Shown piece after piece: positions 24,474-33,774 of a DNA stretch of 64,000 bases. Positions within the stretch are counted from its first letter, which is position 1; every line of letters starts with the position of its first letter. The stretch covers positions 124,001 to 188,000 of the forward strand of contig NZ_JAHWGP010000005.1 of the NCBI RefSeq assembly GCF_020873915.1, written 5' to 3'. A program made the position numbers and the translations under genes. The notes under the pieces were generated by a model. That model was not told the origin of the DNA. It saw only the letters and a list, made by a program, of their open reading frames with translations, and did no database searches. This DNA comes from Streptomyces sp. DH5. Lineage in GTDB: Bacteria > Actinomycetota > Actinomycetes > Streptomycetales > Streptomycetaceae.

Positions 24474-26948
24474 TCAGCCGGTGTGGCGGTAGGTCGCCGC
24501 GGCCTGCTCGTACAGCCGTGTCACCTCGTCCCGTTCGGCCTCCGGACCGCGTACCTGTACGACGTGGTAGCGGCCGTCGATGAGTGCGGCGAGGTTACGC
24601 ACGTACAGCTCGCCCTCGGCGCCGGCCCAGGTGAACTGGCCCTCGGCCATGGTCCGTCCGCCCACCTCGATGGTCTTCAGGCCGGTGGAGGTGGCCCAGC
24701 TGGAGTCGCGGTAGGGCTGGAGCTCGCGTTCGCCGTCCCGCTGGTAGGCCATGGGGTCGCTGCCGAACTGCGCCGCACTGTCCCGGCCGGGGACGACGAT
24801 GAGTTCGAAGTCGCCGCGGGAGTAGACGACCTGGCCGCTGCCGTTCTTCCCGGTGCGCTGCCAGTTCCCGGCGACCGCGATCCGGAACCCCTCCGGGTCC
24901 TCGCGCAGGGTGAAGCCGTCGGCGGCCTCGGGCCCGGTGGTCTGGGTCTCCTTGTCCGCGGCCGACTCCCCGGGGCTGCTCTTCGGGGTGTCCCCGGGGC
25001 CGTCCCCGGGCTCCGGCGGGTTCTGCCCGGCGTCCGGCGGGTTCGGCGCGCCGCTGACCTCGCCGGTGGCGCCGGCGCGGTCGGTCGGCGCTCCCGCGTC
25101 CTGCTCGCCGGACTTCGGCATGAACAGCACGGCGTACGTGATCGCCGCCGCCATGGCGAGCAGCACCAGCAGGAGCAGGGTGCGGCCGAGCCGGCGCGGG
25201 GAGCCGGCGGGCTTCCTGGCCCGTTTGTGCCGTCCGTGGTGCGCCGGGAGCCCGGCACGGCGCCTGCGCACCAGCTCGCCCCGGCGTCGTATGACCGGCA
25301 GCCGGCTGGTGTCGGCGGGCGGTGCGCTTATCACGTGCACGCCGGCCTCGGGCTCGGGCGCCGACCGCACCAGGGAGCGCAGCCAGCCTCGCAGTTCCTC
25401 GAACTCGGGCCGCTCGGTGGGGTCCTGACGCAGCAGCGACTCCACGACCGGCCGGAGCGGCCCGCACTCCTCGGCGAAGGCGGGCGGCTCGGAGCACACC
25501 ATCTGCACCAGTTCGGCCGTCGACTCCTCGGGGTAGGCCGCGTGTCCCTGCACGGCCCGGAACAGCAGGGAGCCCAGCGCCCACAGGTCGGTGGCGGGCC
25601 CGATGGGCGCGGCCAGCTGCCAGTTCTCGTGCACGGGGCCGGCCTGCTCCGGCGCCCAGCGTTCGGTCACGGGTCCGACGACGGCCATGCGCGCCTGCCG
25701 CGCCCGCTCGGCGGCCAGCGCGGTGGTCGGGCCCCGGCGGGCGGGGGTGTGCGCCACCAGGTCGTCCCAGCGGGCGGGCGGGGCGGCCGAGCCGGGGCCC
25801 GCGGCCGCTTCCAGGGCGCCGGGTCCCGCGGGGTCGGGCGGAAGTGCGGCGAGGCCGCCAGGGCCTGCGGGGCCGGTGCGGGGCGTGACGGCGGGGCGGG
25901 CGGCGACGCCGTAGGGGTCGGCTATCTGCCCCGGGGGGACCGCGCGGGGCGGCGGGCCGTCGTCCTCGGGTGCGGGACGGACACCGGGCAGCGCCGTACG
26001 GCCGCCCTGCTGGGCCTCCTGCACGCGGGCGGCGGCTCGGGCGCCCGCCCGGTACGCGGCGATCGCGCCGGCGCGGGCGGCGCGCACGTCTCCGGTGCTG
26101 TCGAGCGCCTTGGGGGTTGCGGCGGGGGTGAGGCCACCCGGTGGGGCCGCGCCGCCGCCGGGCAGCCGGCCGGCCCGCGCCTCGATGGCGGCCCGGCGCG
26201 CGGCGTCGGGGTCGGGGTCCGGTTCGCGGGCGAACCCGGGCGGCCAGGACGGGCCGCGTCCGGCGTCCGGGGGCGGTGCCAGGGCTTCGAGGGCGCCCCC
26301 TTCCGGTTCCGGCTCCGGGGCGGGCACCGGGTCGTAGCCGCACAGTGCCTCCTCGGCCGCGCCGACCGCGAGACCGGTCAGCATGACCCGGCCGTCGTCG
26401 CAGACCAGCACCGTGCGCGCGGTGATGTTCCGGTGCACCCAGCCGTGGGAGTGCAGCACCCGCAGGGCCGTCAGGACCTCGGAGGCGACCTCCGCCGCCC
26501 GGTAGGGGGACAGCGGTTTCTCGGCGAGCAGGGCGGCCAGCGGGCGGGCGGCCACGAGTTCACTGACGATCCACAGCGAACCGCCCTCCGCGAACACGTC
26601 GAAGACCTGGTCCAGGCGCGGATGGTCGGGGATGGCGGCCGCCGCCTGCGCTGCCTCGACCGCGCGCCGCACCACCGGGTCGGTGGGCCTCCGCACACCG
26701 CCGCCGCCGGCGGTGGGCCCGGGGCCCCCACGCCGTGCGGTCCCGTCACGGGCGGTGAACCCGTCGGGCAGTCCCTCGGCGTCGAGCACCTCGGCCTCGA
26801 CGACCTCCGGCAACGGCACCTGCCTGACCAGGACCTCCTGCCCGCTGTAGGTGTCGAAGGCGCGGGTCTCGGTGAGTTCGTACTCGTCGGAGGGAGGCAG
26901 GGGCAGGCGGTAGCGGTCGGCGAGAACCCGTCCCGCATAATCGTCCAC
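24474..26948 (-). CDS. Membrane pseudokinase with large cytoplasmic insert, about 824 aa
   Basis: GTG start with GGGAGG five bases upstream. The kinase-like fold is recognisable, but catalytic residues are lost: no Gly loop at residues 12-35, VLVRQV in place of VAIK (Arg42), HRN in place of HRD (about 172-174) and TGL in place of DFG (about 191-193). An insert of about 250 Pro/Ala-rich residues follows, after which the C-lobe resumes (ATDLWALGSLLFRAVQGH, RPEFEELRGWL). Then come a basic juxtamembrane region, one helix (LLLLVLLAMAAAITYAVLFM), an acidic/Pro linker and an extracellular domain similar to those of the neighbours (SWATSTGLKTIEV). Likely a regulatory partner for the active kinases, probably without phosphotransfer. 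Confidence 0.9.
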   Translation of the reverse strand: MDDYAGRVLADRYRLPLPPSDEYELTETRAFDTYSGQEVLVRQVPLPEVVEAEVLDAEGLPDGFTARDGTARRGGPGPTAGGGGVRRPTDPVVRRAVEAAQAAAAIPDHPRLDQVFDVFAEGGSLWIVSELVAARPLAALLAEKPLSPYRAAEVASEVLTALRVLHSHGWVHRNITARTVLVCDDGRVMLTGLAVGAAEEALCGYDPVPAPEPEPEGGALEALAPPPDAGRGPSWPPGFAREPDPDPDAARRAAIEARAGRLPGGGAAPPGGLTPAATPKALDSTGDVRAARAGAIAAYRAGARAAARVQEAQQGGRTALPGVRPAPEDDGPPPRAVPPGQIADPYGVAARPAVTPRTGPAGPGGLAALPPDPAGPGALEAAAGPGSAAPPARWDDLVAHTPARRGPTTALAAERARQARMAVVGPVTERWAPEQAGPVHENWQLAAPIGPATDLWALGSLLFRAVQGHAAYPEESTAELVQMVCSEPPAFAEECGPLRPVVESLLRQDPTERPEFEELRGWLRSLVRSAPEPEAGVHVISAPPADTSRLPVIRRRGELVRRRRAGLPAHHGRHKRARKPAGSPRRLGRTLLLLVLLAMAAAITYAVLFMPKSGEQDAGAPTDRAGATGEVSGAPNPPDAGQNPPEPGDGPGDTPKSSPGESAADKETQTTGPEAADGFTLREDPEGFRIAVAGNWQRTGKNGSGQVVYSRGDFELIVVPGRDSAAQFGSDPMAYQRDGERELQPYRDSSWATSTGLKTIEVGGRTMAEGQFTWAGAEGELYVRNLAALIDGRYHVVQVRGPEAERDEVTRLYEQAAATYRHTG

Positions 26949-27102
26949 GATGCCTCCCCCGGTTCCACGGTCGGTCAGTTCCGCTCGCCACGCGGGCCGT
27001 TCCGGCTTCGTACGGTCCGCAAGCACTCACGATACGTGCCGGAGGCAACCCGCAGAGAGGGGATGTCCACATCTGGCCGCCCTTTCCGGGGGCCGTCCGC
27101 GG

Positions 27103-29124
27103 TCAGCCCTTCGGACGGAACGTCTCGGTCAGCGTCCGCCAGGTGTCCTTGCGCAGGTCGCTGCCCCACTGGTCGGCCTTGGCCGTGTACATCAGCCCGT
27201 ACCCGAGCCGGTCGTCGACGACGGTCCCCCGGTCGATGGAACGGAACTTGGTGCCGTCCGCCACGTAGGTGAACTCCCAGTCGGCCGTCTTCCAGCCCCG
27301 GTACTCCACCGCCTCGATGCTGATCCGCCGGTACTGGGAGCGCACCATGCCGCGCTCCTGGTTCTTCCAGTCCGCGACGGGGTCGTCCTTGGGGGTGGTC
27401 GTCCAGCCGATGAGCAGTCTCTGCCCGTCGGGCCCGGTGAACCGGTCCCCGGCCGCTCCCGAGGACTGGAACTTCCACCCCTCGGGCAGTCCGATCGAAT
27501 ACCCCTGGGTCCCCTTGTGCGTCTGCTTCTCCGTCGTGGTGCCGGAGTCGCCGGCCGGGGTTCCGGACTCCCCGGCGCCGGCGTCCGGGGCTGCCGTGCC
27601 CGTGCCGGTGCTCGTCTCGGTGGCCGACGGTCCGGTGCCCTGCCCGTCGGTGCGGGTGCCGTCGCTCTCGTCGTTCCTGGTGTCGGCGCTCGCTTCCTGA
27701 GAGGCGGCGGTCCGGTCGCCTCCGCCCTTCGCGCCCTGGCCACCCTCGTCGTCACCGCCGCTGAGCGCGACGGCCAGCACGATGCCGAGGACGACGAGGA
27801 CCGCGACCACCGCGATGACGACCAGGGTCCGCCGCGGCACCACGTCGGTGAGCGACGCCCTCGGCGCCGGCCGGGCCGGCAGATCCGGCGGCGTCATCAC
27901 GGGCCAGCCGGAACTGCGCCCGCCGGTGACCTGCTGGTGCCGCGCGCTGCCCCGAGCACCTGGCGCGGCCGCCGGGTCGGTGACGGGCCCGGAGGAGAAG
28001 GAGCCGGCCGAGTCCGCCGCGGTCACGGGGGTGCCGGTGGCCGCTCCGGACCCCGAAGGGGCGGTGCCGCTGCCGGACTTGGCGCGAGCCGCCGCGGCGG
28101 CGCCCGCCGATCCCGCCGCCGCGGCGGCCTTCCGCACGGAACGCAACGCCCCCCGCAGCTTCTCCCCCGCCTCCTCGGCCCGCTTGCTCGCGGCGTCGCG
28201 TTCGCCGGGCTGTTCGGGCAGCGGTACGACCTTCGTGGCGTCCGACGGTTCCCGCTCGGCCTCCTGGGTATCGGGCGCGTTGACGACCGCGCTCAGCAGG
28301 ACGCGGGCACCGCGGTCGTCGAGCCGCTGGGCGGGGTCCTTGGTGAGCAGCCCGTGGATGACGTCCCGCAGCGGCCCGGCGTTCTTCGGCTCCTCCAACG
28401 GCTCGGTCATCACCGCGGTGAGCGTCGCGATGGCGGAGCCCTTGTCGTACGGCGGTGTCCCTTCCACCGCCGCGTAGAGCAGCCCGCCGAGCGACCAGAG
28501 GTCGGCCGCCGGCCCGGGCTTGTGCCCGCGCGCCCGCTCCGGGGAGATGTAGGAGGGAGCGCCGACCAGCATGCCCGTGGAGGTGATGGACGGGTCGCCC
28601 TCGACCTGGGCGATGCCGAAGTCGGTGAGGACGACCCGGCCGTCCTCGGCGATCAGCACGTTGGACGGTTTCACGTCACGGTGCAGGATGCCCTCGCGGT
28701 GCGCGGAACGCAGCACGTCGAGCACGGCGAGGCCGACCTCGGCGGCACGTCGCGGCTCCAGCAGGCCGTCCTCCCGGATGACCTCGGCGAGCGACTTGCC
28801 CTCGACGAGCTCCATGACGATCCAGGGCCGGTCGTCCTCCTGCACCACGTCGTAGACGGTCACGGCGCTGGTGTTGCGGATCCGCGCGATCGCCTTGGCC
28901 TCGCGCAGCGTTCGTGTGATCAGGCGCCGCTTCTCCTCCTCGTCAATGCTCGACGGGAAGCGGAGCTCCTTGACGGCGACGGTTCTCCCCAGGGTCTCGT
29001 CCTGGGCACGCCACACCGTCCCCATGCCGCCGCGGCCGAGCACATCTCCCAGCCGGTACCGCCCGGCGAGGAGACGTGCGCTCTTGTCCTGACGGGATGT
29101 CCCCGCCCGCTCCGCCTCCGACAT
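27103..29124 (-). CDS. Membrane Ser/Thr protein kinase, about 673 aa
   Basis: First gene of the kinase array in transcription order. Start MSEAERAG has GAGGGG four bases upstream; the ATG at 29136 is an alternative. The full set of kinase motifs is present: VLGRGGMGTVW, VAVKELRF, HRDVKPSN, DFGIAQ, SPERARG. A long Ala/Ser/Pro linker (about 290-430), a membrane helix (LVVIAVVAVLVVLGIVLAVAL), an acidic Thr/Ser/Gly spacer and a globular extracellular domain (about 540-673; YSIGLPEGWKF) follow. The external domain shares its pattern with those of the other kinases, pointing to tandem gene duplication. Confidence 0.94.
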   Translation of the reverse strand: MSEAERAGTSRQDKSARLLAGRYRLGDVLGRGGMGTVWRAQDETLGRTVAVKELRFPSSIDEEEKRRLITRTLREAKAIARIRNTSAVTVYDVVQEDDRPWIVMELVEGKSLAEVIREDGLLEPRRAAEVGLAVLDVLRSAHREGILHRDVKPSNVLIAEDGRVVLTDFGIAQVEGDPSITSTGMLVGAPSYISPERARGHKPGPAADLWSLGGLLYAAVEGTPPYDKGSAIATLTAVMTEPLEEPKNAGPLRDVIHGLLTKDPAQRLDDRGARVLLSAVVNAPDTQEAEREPSDATKVVPLPEQPGERDAASKRAEEAGEKLRGALRSVRKAAAAAGSAGAAAAARAKSGSGTAPSGSGAATGTPVTAADSAGSFSSGPVTDPAAAPGARGSARHQQVTGGRSSGWPVMTPPDLPARPAPRASLTDVVPRRTLVVIAVVAVLVVLGIVLAVALSGGDDEGGQGAKGGGDRTAASQEASADTRNDESDGTRTDGQGTGPSATETSTGTGTAAPDAGAGESGTPAGDSGTTTEKQTHKGTQGYSIGLPEGWKFQSSGAAGDRFTGPDGQRLLIGWTTTPKDDPVADWKNQERGMVRSQYRRISIEAVEYRGWKTADWEFTYVADGTKFRSIDRGTVVDDRLGYGLMYTAKADQWGSDLRKDTWRTLTETFRPKG

Positions 29125-29296
29125 GCGTCCCCTCATGCAACCCGCCCTGACAGAGCCTTCATTGTCCCTCACCCGACAAGTGCCCGACGCCCAGGGTGCC
29201 TCTGTCCGCGCGCCGGACCCGACGGGTACGGAACCCGGCCGAAGGGTTCGCTCCCCGGCCCTGCATGATGGCCTCCCCTACCAGGAAGGAGCCGGG

Positions 29297-30340
29297 ATGG
29301 CGCCGCTTCGGGCCCTGCTGGCCCTTCCGGTGTCCCTGGTCCTGCTCGCCCCGGCCCCGGCCGGCTCCCCGGCTCCCGCCGTCCCGGCCGTGGACGCGGT
29401 GCTTCCGCTGCTGGTCACACGGGGTGGTGCCCCTGCCGCGGCCCTGCTGGCCTCGGACGTGACGGGCCTGCGCCACGCCCGGGCCGGCTCCGGCGTCGAC
29501 CGTGCGGACCACTTCCGCGCCGGAAGCATCACCAAGACCTTCATCGCCACGGTCGTACTCCAACTGGCGGAGGAGAGACGTCTGTCGCTGTCCGACTCCG
29601 TGGAGAGGCATCTGCCCGGTCTGGTGCGGGGAGCAGGCAACGACGGCCGCGCGCTGACCCTGCGTTCCCTGCTCACCCACACCAGCGGCCTCCACGACTT
29701 CGCCACGGACACGGGGGGCACCGTCCCGGTCACTCCCCTTCAGGCCGTACGCATCGCGCTCACCCACCCTCCGGCCGCCCCCGGCCGCTTCGCCTACTCG
29801 AACACCAACTACGTGCTGCTCGGCCTGATCGTCGAACAGGTCACCGGCCGCTCGTACGCCGACGAGACCGAGCGCCGTGTCCTCACTCCCCTGGGTCTGA
29901 CGGGTACCTCCTTCCCGGGCTCCCGCACCTCTCTGCCCCGGCCGCACGGCCGCTCCTACGCCGCCGACGGCACCGACGTCACCCGGCTCGACCCGCGCGT
30001 GGCCGGCGCCGCGGGCGAGTTGGTGACCACGCTCGCCGATCTCGACCGTTTCCACTCGGCCCTGCTCGGCGGTGAACTGCTGCCCCCGCGCCGGATGCGC
30101 GAGATGCTCGACACCCGCACCGCACAGGGCGCGTACGGCATGGGCCTGTTCCCTGTGCGGCTTCCCTGCGGCACCACGGTGTGGGGGCACAACGGCCGCA
30201 TCTCCGGCAGCTACGTGCGCACCGCAGCCACCGTCGACGGCCGGCGTGTCCTCACCTTCCGGGTGAACACGGACGCGCTCACGGATCCCGGCCTCGAGTC
30301 CGCGCTGCTCGCGGCCGAGTTCTGCCCTCGCACCTCGTAG
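29297..30340 (+). CDS. Secreted serine hydrolase of the beta-lactamase/D-Ala-D-Ala carboxypeptidase class, 347 aa
   Basis: ATG at 29297 is preceded by AGGAAGGAG with five-base spacing. A signal peptide covers residues 1-30 (PLRALLALPVSLVLLAPAPAG). Class C-type motifs follow: SxxK in GSITKTF (about residue 77), YSN in YSNTNY (about 170) and the HxG triad element in WGHNGRISG (about 296). Such enzymes hydrolyse D-alanyl peptides, beta-lactams or esters outside the cell. Length and motif spacing suit a DD-peptidase or esterase better than a true beta-lactamase. It is divergent from the kinase array and convergent with glpD. Confidence 0.92.
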   Translation: MAPLRALLALPVSLVLLAPAPAGSPAPAVPAVDAVLPLLVTRGGAPAAALLASDVTGLRHARAGSGVDRADHFRAGSITKTFIATVVLQLAEERRLSLSDSVERHLPGLVRGAGNDGRALTLRSLLTHTSGLHDFATDTGGTVPVTPLQAVRIALTHPPAAPGRFAYSNTNYVLLGLIVEQVTGRSYADETERRVLTPLGLTGTSFPGSRTSLPRPHGRSYAADGTDVTRLDPRVAGAAGELVTTLADLDRFHSALLGGELLPPRRMREMLDTRTAQGAYGMGLFPVRLPCGTTVWGHNGRISGSYVRTAATVDGRRVLTFRVNTDALTDPGLESALLAAEFCPRTS

Positions 30341-30432
30341 AACGGCCGGGTTCCGAACGGAGATCCCGCTTACGGCCACCCGTTCGAGTGATTCGAAGCC
30401 GCCCCGCCGCGGACGACACGACTGCGGGCGGA

Positions 30433-30518
30433 ACGGTCACCGCGGCACGGTCGCCGGCGGGACGGTTGCCGGCGAAACGGTCACCGCTGCATGGTCACCG
30501 CTGCGAGGTCACTGCGGC
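30433..30518. repeat. Six degenerate tandem copies of a 14-15-bp unit (consensus ACGGTCACCGCNGC)
   Basis: Units are ACGGTCACCGCGGC, ACGGTCGCCGGCGGG, ACGGTTGCCGGCGAA, ACGGTCACCGCTGC, ATGGTCACCGCTGC and GAGGTCACTGCGGC. The array lies between the convergent serine hydrolase and glpD, and its last copy covers the glpD stop codon. Function unknown; it could form the 3' end of either transcript. Confidence 0.7.
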
Positions 30519-32215
30519 ACGACGTCCGGTGCGCCCAGCCGCGCAGCGTCCGCCGTCAGGTCGTCGGGCTGCCGCTGGGACTCGCGTTCGGCCTCCACCC
30601 GCTTCTCGTAGTGCTCCACCTCGCGCCCGATCCGCCCTGCGTCCCAGCCGAGGACCGGCGCCATCAACCCGGCGGCCTCACGGGCGCAGCGCGTGCCCCG
30701 GTCGAACGTCTCGATCGAGATGCGGGTGCGCCGGGTCAGTACGTCGTCCAGGTGACGTGCCCCCTCGTGCGAGGCGGCGTAGGTGATCTCGGCGCGCAGA
30801 TAGTCGTCGGCCCCCTTCAGGGGCTCGCCCAGCGAGGGGTCGGAGGCGATGAGGTCCAGGACCTCCTCCGCCATCGTGCCGTACCGCTGCAGCAGGTGCT
30901 CCACCCGTACCGGGTGCAGGCCGGTGCGCGCGGCCGTCCGCGCCCGCGCGTTCCACAGCGCGTGGTAGCCCTCGGCTCCGACCAGCGGCGTGTCCTCGGT
31001 GACGCAGCCGGCGACGCGCACGTCGAGTCCGTGCACGGCCGCGTCCACCGCGTCCTTGGCCATCACCCGGTACGTCGTGTACTTGCCGCCCGCCACCACG
31101 ACCAGGCCGGGTACCGGGTGGGCCACGGTGTGCTCGCGGGAGAGCTTGCTCGTGGCGTCCGACTCGCCGGACAGGAGCGGCCGCAGACCGGCGTACACGC
31201 CTTCGACGTCGTCCCGGGTCAGCGGCACCGCGAGCACCGAGTTCACATGGTCGAGCAGGTAGTCGATGTCCGCGCTGGACGCGGCCGGGTGCGCCTTGTC
31301 GAGGTCCCAGTCGGTGTCGGTGGTGCCGACTATCCAGTGCCGGCCCCAGGGGATGACGAACAGGACGGACTTCTCGGTGCGCAGGATGAGCCCGGTCGTG
31401 GAGTGGATGCGGTCCTTGGGGACGACCAGGTGGATCCCCTTGGAGGCCCGGACGTGGAACTGTCCCCGCTCGCCGACCATCGCCTGCGTGTCGTCGGTCC
31501 ACACTCCGGTGGCGTTGACGACCTGCTTGGCGCGGACCTCGTACTCGCCACCGCCCTCGACGTCCCGCACCCGCGCTCCGACGACCCGTTCACCCTCGCG
31601 CAGGAATCCGGTCACCCGCGCCCCGTTGGCGGTCCTGGCGCCGTACGCCGCGGCCGTGCGGACGAGGTTCGTCACGAAACGGGCGTCGTCCATCTGGGCG
31701 TCGTAGTACTGCAGGGCGCCGACCAGCGCGTCCTTCTTCAGGCAGGGGGCCACACGCAGGGCGTGACGGCGGCTCAGGTGCCGGTGCACGGGCAGGCCCC
31801 GGCCCTGTCCGCGGGCCATCGCCATGGTGTCGTACAGCGCGACGCCCGCTCCGGCGTACAGCCGCTCCCACCCCTTGTGCTGCAACGGGTACAGGAACGG
31901 CACCGGCCGCACGAGATGCGGGGCGAGCCTCTCCAGCAGCAGGCCGCGCTCCTTCAACGCCTCCCGGACGAGGGCGAAGTCGAGCATCTCCAGATAGCGC
32001 AGGCCGCCGTGGATCAGCTTGCTGGACCGGCTGGAGGTGCCCGACGCCCAGTCACGCGCCTCGACCAAGCCCGTGGTCAGCCCGCGTGTCGCAGCGTCGA
32101 GGGCCGTGCCCGCACCGACCACTCCGCCGCCCACCACCAGCACGTCCAGTTCGTGCTCGGCCATGGACGCGAGTGATTCGGCGCGCTGCGCCGGCCCCAG
32201 TGTGGCTGTCCTCAC
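30509..32215 (-). CDS. glpD: Glycerol-3-phosphate dehydrogenase, FAD-dependent
   Basis: Oxidises sn-glycerol 3-phosphate to dihydroxyacetone phosphate at the membrane, passing electrons to the quinone pool. The FAD Rossmann motif VLVVGGGVVGAGTALDAA lies at residues 24-41, followed by the family signature SSRSSKLIHGGLRYLE. A C-terminal helical DAO_C domain starts around residue 400. Length 568 aa is typical. The GTG start has GGGAGG six bases upstream. No glpF or glpK is adjacent. The 272-bp divergent interval 32216-32487 is AT-rich at its right end and must contain the glpD promoter. Confidence 0.97.
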   Translation of the reverse strand: MRTATLGPAQRAESLASMAEHELDVLVVGGGVVGAGTALDAATRGLTTGLVEARDWASGTSSRSSKLIHGGLRYLEMLDFALVREALKERGLLLERLAPHLVRPVPFLYPLQHKGWERLYAGAGVALYDTMAMARGQGRGLPVHRHLSRRHALRVAPCLKKDALVGALQYYDAQMDDARFVTNLVRTAAAYGARTANGARVTGFLREGERVVGARVRDVEGGGEYEVRAKQVVNATGVWTDDTQAMVGERGQFHVRASKGIHLVVPKDRIHSTTGLILRTEKSVLFVIPWGRHWIVGTTDTDWDLDKAHPAASSADIDYLLDHVNSVLAVPLTRDDVEGVYAGLRPLLSGESDATSKLSREHTVAHPVPGLVVVAGGKYTTYRVMAKDAVDAAVHGLDVRVAGCVTEDTPLVGAEGYHALWNARARTAARTGLHPVRVEHLLQRYGTMAEEVLDLIASDPSLGEPLKGADDYLRAEITYAASHEGARHLDDVLTRRTRISIETFDRGTRCAREAAGLMAPVLGWDAGRIGREVEHYEKRVEAERESQRQPDDLTADAARLGAPDVVPQ

Positions 32216-32487
32216 CGCTGCCTCCCGCTCGTCGGTCGCATCGGCCTCACCCGTCGGGCGAAGCCCGGTCCCCCACCCTCATGCCCAGATTCTGAACGGC
32301 CTGCCCGACTTCAGCCACCACGCACTCCACCCTGTGGACAAGCCTGCGGAACGACTCACCGAAAACCAACCGATCAATCCCACATATCGGTCATATTTAC
32401 TCCTAGTCTGACATTGCGCTCGCCTCTCCGGTCCACAGCGATTGCGCACCTGTCGCACTCCGGATATTGGGAAGGACGGCCCACGCC

Positions 32488-33696
32488 ATGCCCGCAGATC
32501 TCGCCGTCATCGGACTCGGCCCGTACGGCCTGCCCCTGGCCCAGGCCGCCGTCGCCGCCGGCTTCTCCACCATCGGTTACCGGACCGGCCCCGAGTCCGG
32601 CTCCCTCAGCGCCGCCGAACGGCGCCGCATGCTCGCGCAGGGCTTCCGCACCACCACCAATCCGGCCGAGCTGGGCCGCGTGCGCACCGCCGTCATCTGC
32701 GCACCGACCCCGCCCGGCGCTGACGGCGGGCTGGACCTCGGCCAGGTGGAGACGGCCGCCCGGACCCTCGCCCCCCAGTTGCGCCCGCACACCACGGTGA
32801 TCCTGGAGTCCCCCGTGCCCCCGGGGACCACGGGGGGACCGCTGCTGCGCCTGCTCGAGTCGGGTTCGGGCCTGCGCGCGGGGCGCGACTTCCACCTCGC
32901 CCACTCCCCCAGCCGCGTCGACCCCGGCAACCGCGACTTCACCCCCGCCAACACCCCGAAGGTCATCGGGGGCCTCACCCCGGCCTGCACCGAGTCGGCC
33001 GCCGCCTTCTACGGCCGGCTCACCGACAAGGTGGTGCGCGCCCGGGGCACCCGTGAGGCGGAGACCGTGCAGCTCCTGGAGACCAACTTCCGGCACGTGA
33101 ACATCGCCCTCGTCAACGAGATGGCCGCCCTCTGCCACGACCTGGGCATCGACCTGTGGGACGTCCTGCGCTGCGCGGAGACCAAACCCTTCGGTTTCCA
33201 CGCCTTCCGTCCCGGCCCCGGCGTCGGCGGCCACGCCGTCCCCCAGGACCTCACCGCCCACGCGGGCCGCACCCTGCGCATGGCGGAACTGGCCCGGGAG
33301 GTCAACGGCCGCATGCCGCGCTACGTCGTCCAGCGCGCCGCCGCCCTCCTCAACGAGCACGGCAAGTCCGCGCGGGGCGCACGCGTGCTGCTCCTCGGCG
33401 TCACCTACAAGGCGGACCTCGCCGACCAGCAGGGCAGCCCCGCGCACGAGATCGCGGTCCGCCTGATGGAGCTCGGCGCCTCCGTCAGCTACCACGACCC
33501 GCACGTCCCGTCCTGGAACGTCCTGGACCGGCCCGTCCCCCGCGCCGACTCCCTCTACGAGGCCGCCGCCGAGGCCGACCTGACGATCCTCCTCCAGCAG
33601 CACCGCACGTACGACCTCCAGGGCCTGTCGGTGAAGGCCCAGCTGTTGCTGGACACGCGGGGGGCGACTCCTACGGGGGCGGCGCACCGGTTGTGA
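32488..33696 (+). CDS. UDP-glucose/GDP-mannose dehydrogenase family protein with substituted active site, 402 aa
   Basis: The three-domain layout of nucleotide-sugar dehydrogenases (WecC-like UDP-ManNAc dehydrogenases) is complete: NAD motif IGLGPYGLPLA at residues 8-18, SPSRVDPGN and PKVIGG, the central helix AETVQLLETNFRHVNIALVNE, FGFHAFRPGPGVGG, and a C-terminal Rossmann half (LLLGVTYKADLADQQGSPAHEI). The catalytic Cys of the GGxCxPxD motif is Ala250 (GGHAVPQD). The catalytic Lys and Asn of the central helix are Gln195 and Thr199. Oxidation through a thiohemiacetal is thus unlikely. ATG chosen by the Rossmann start. No sugar-biosynthesis genes are adjacent. It may bind nucleotide or sugar ligands in another role. 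Confidence 0.88.
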   Translation: MPADLAVIGLGPYGLPLAQAAVAAGFSTIGYRTGPESGSLSAAERRRMLAQGFRTTTNPAELGRVRTAVICAPTPPGADGGLDLGQVETAARTLAPQLRPHTTVILESPVPPGTTGGPLLRLLESGSGLRAGRDFHLAHSPSRVDPGNRDFTPANTPKVIGGLTPACTESAAAFYGRLTDKVVRARGTREAETVQLLETNFRHVNIALVNEMAALCHDLGIDLWDVLRCAETKPFGFHAFRPGPGVGGHAVPQDLTAHAGRTLRMAELAREVNGRMPRYVVQRAAALLNEHGKSARGARVLLLGVTYKADLADQQGSPAHEIAVRLMELGASVSYHDPHVPSWNVLDRPVPRADSLYEAAAEADLTILLQQHRTYDLQGLSVKAQLLLDTRGATPTGAAHRL

Positions 33697-33774
33697 GAGG
33701 GGGCGCACGGGCGCAGTCCGCACCGCGGGCGTTGGTGGTGGGCGGAATGCCGCGCGGATACGGTGGAAGCGAAT

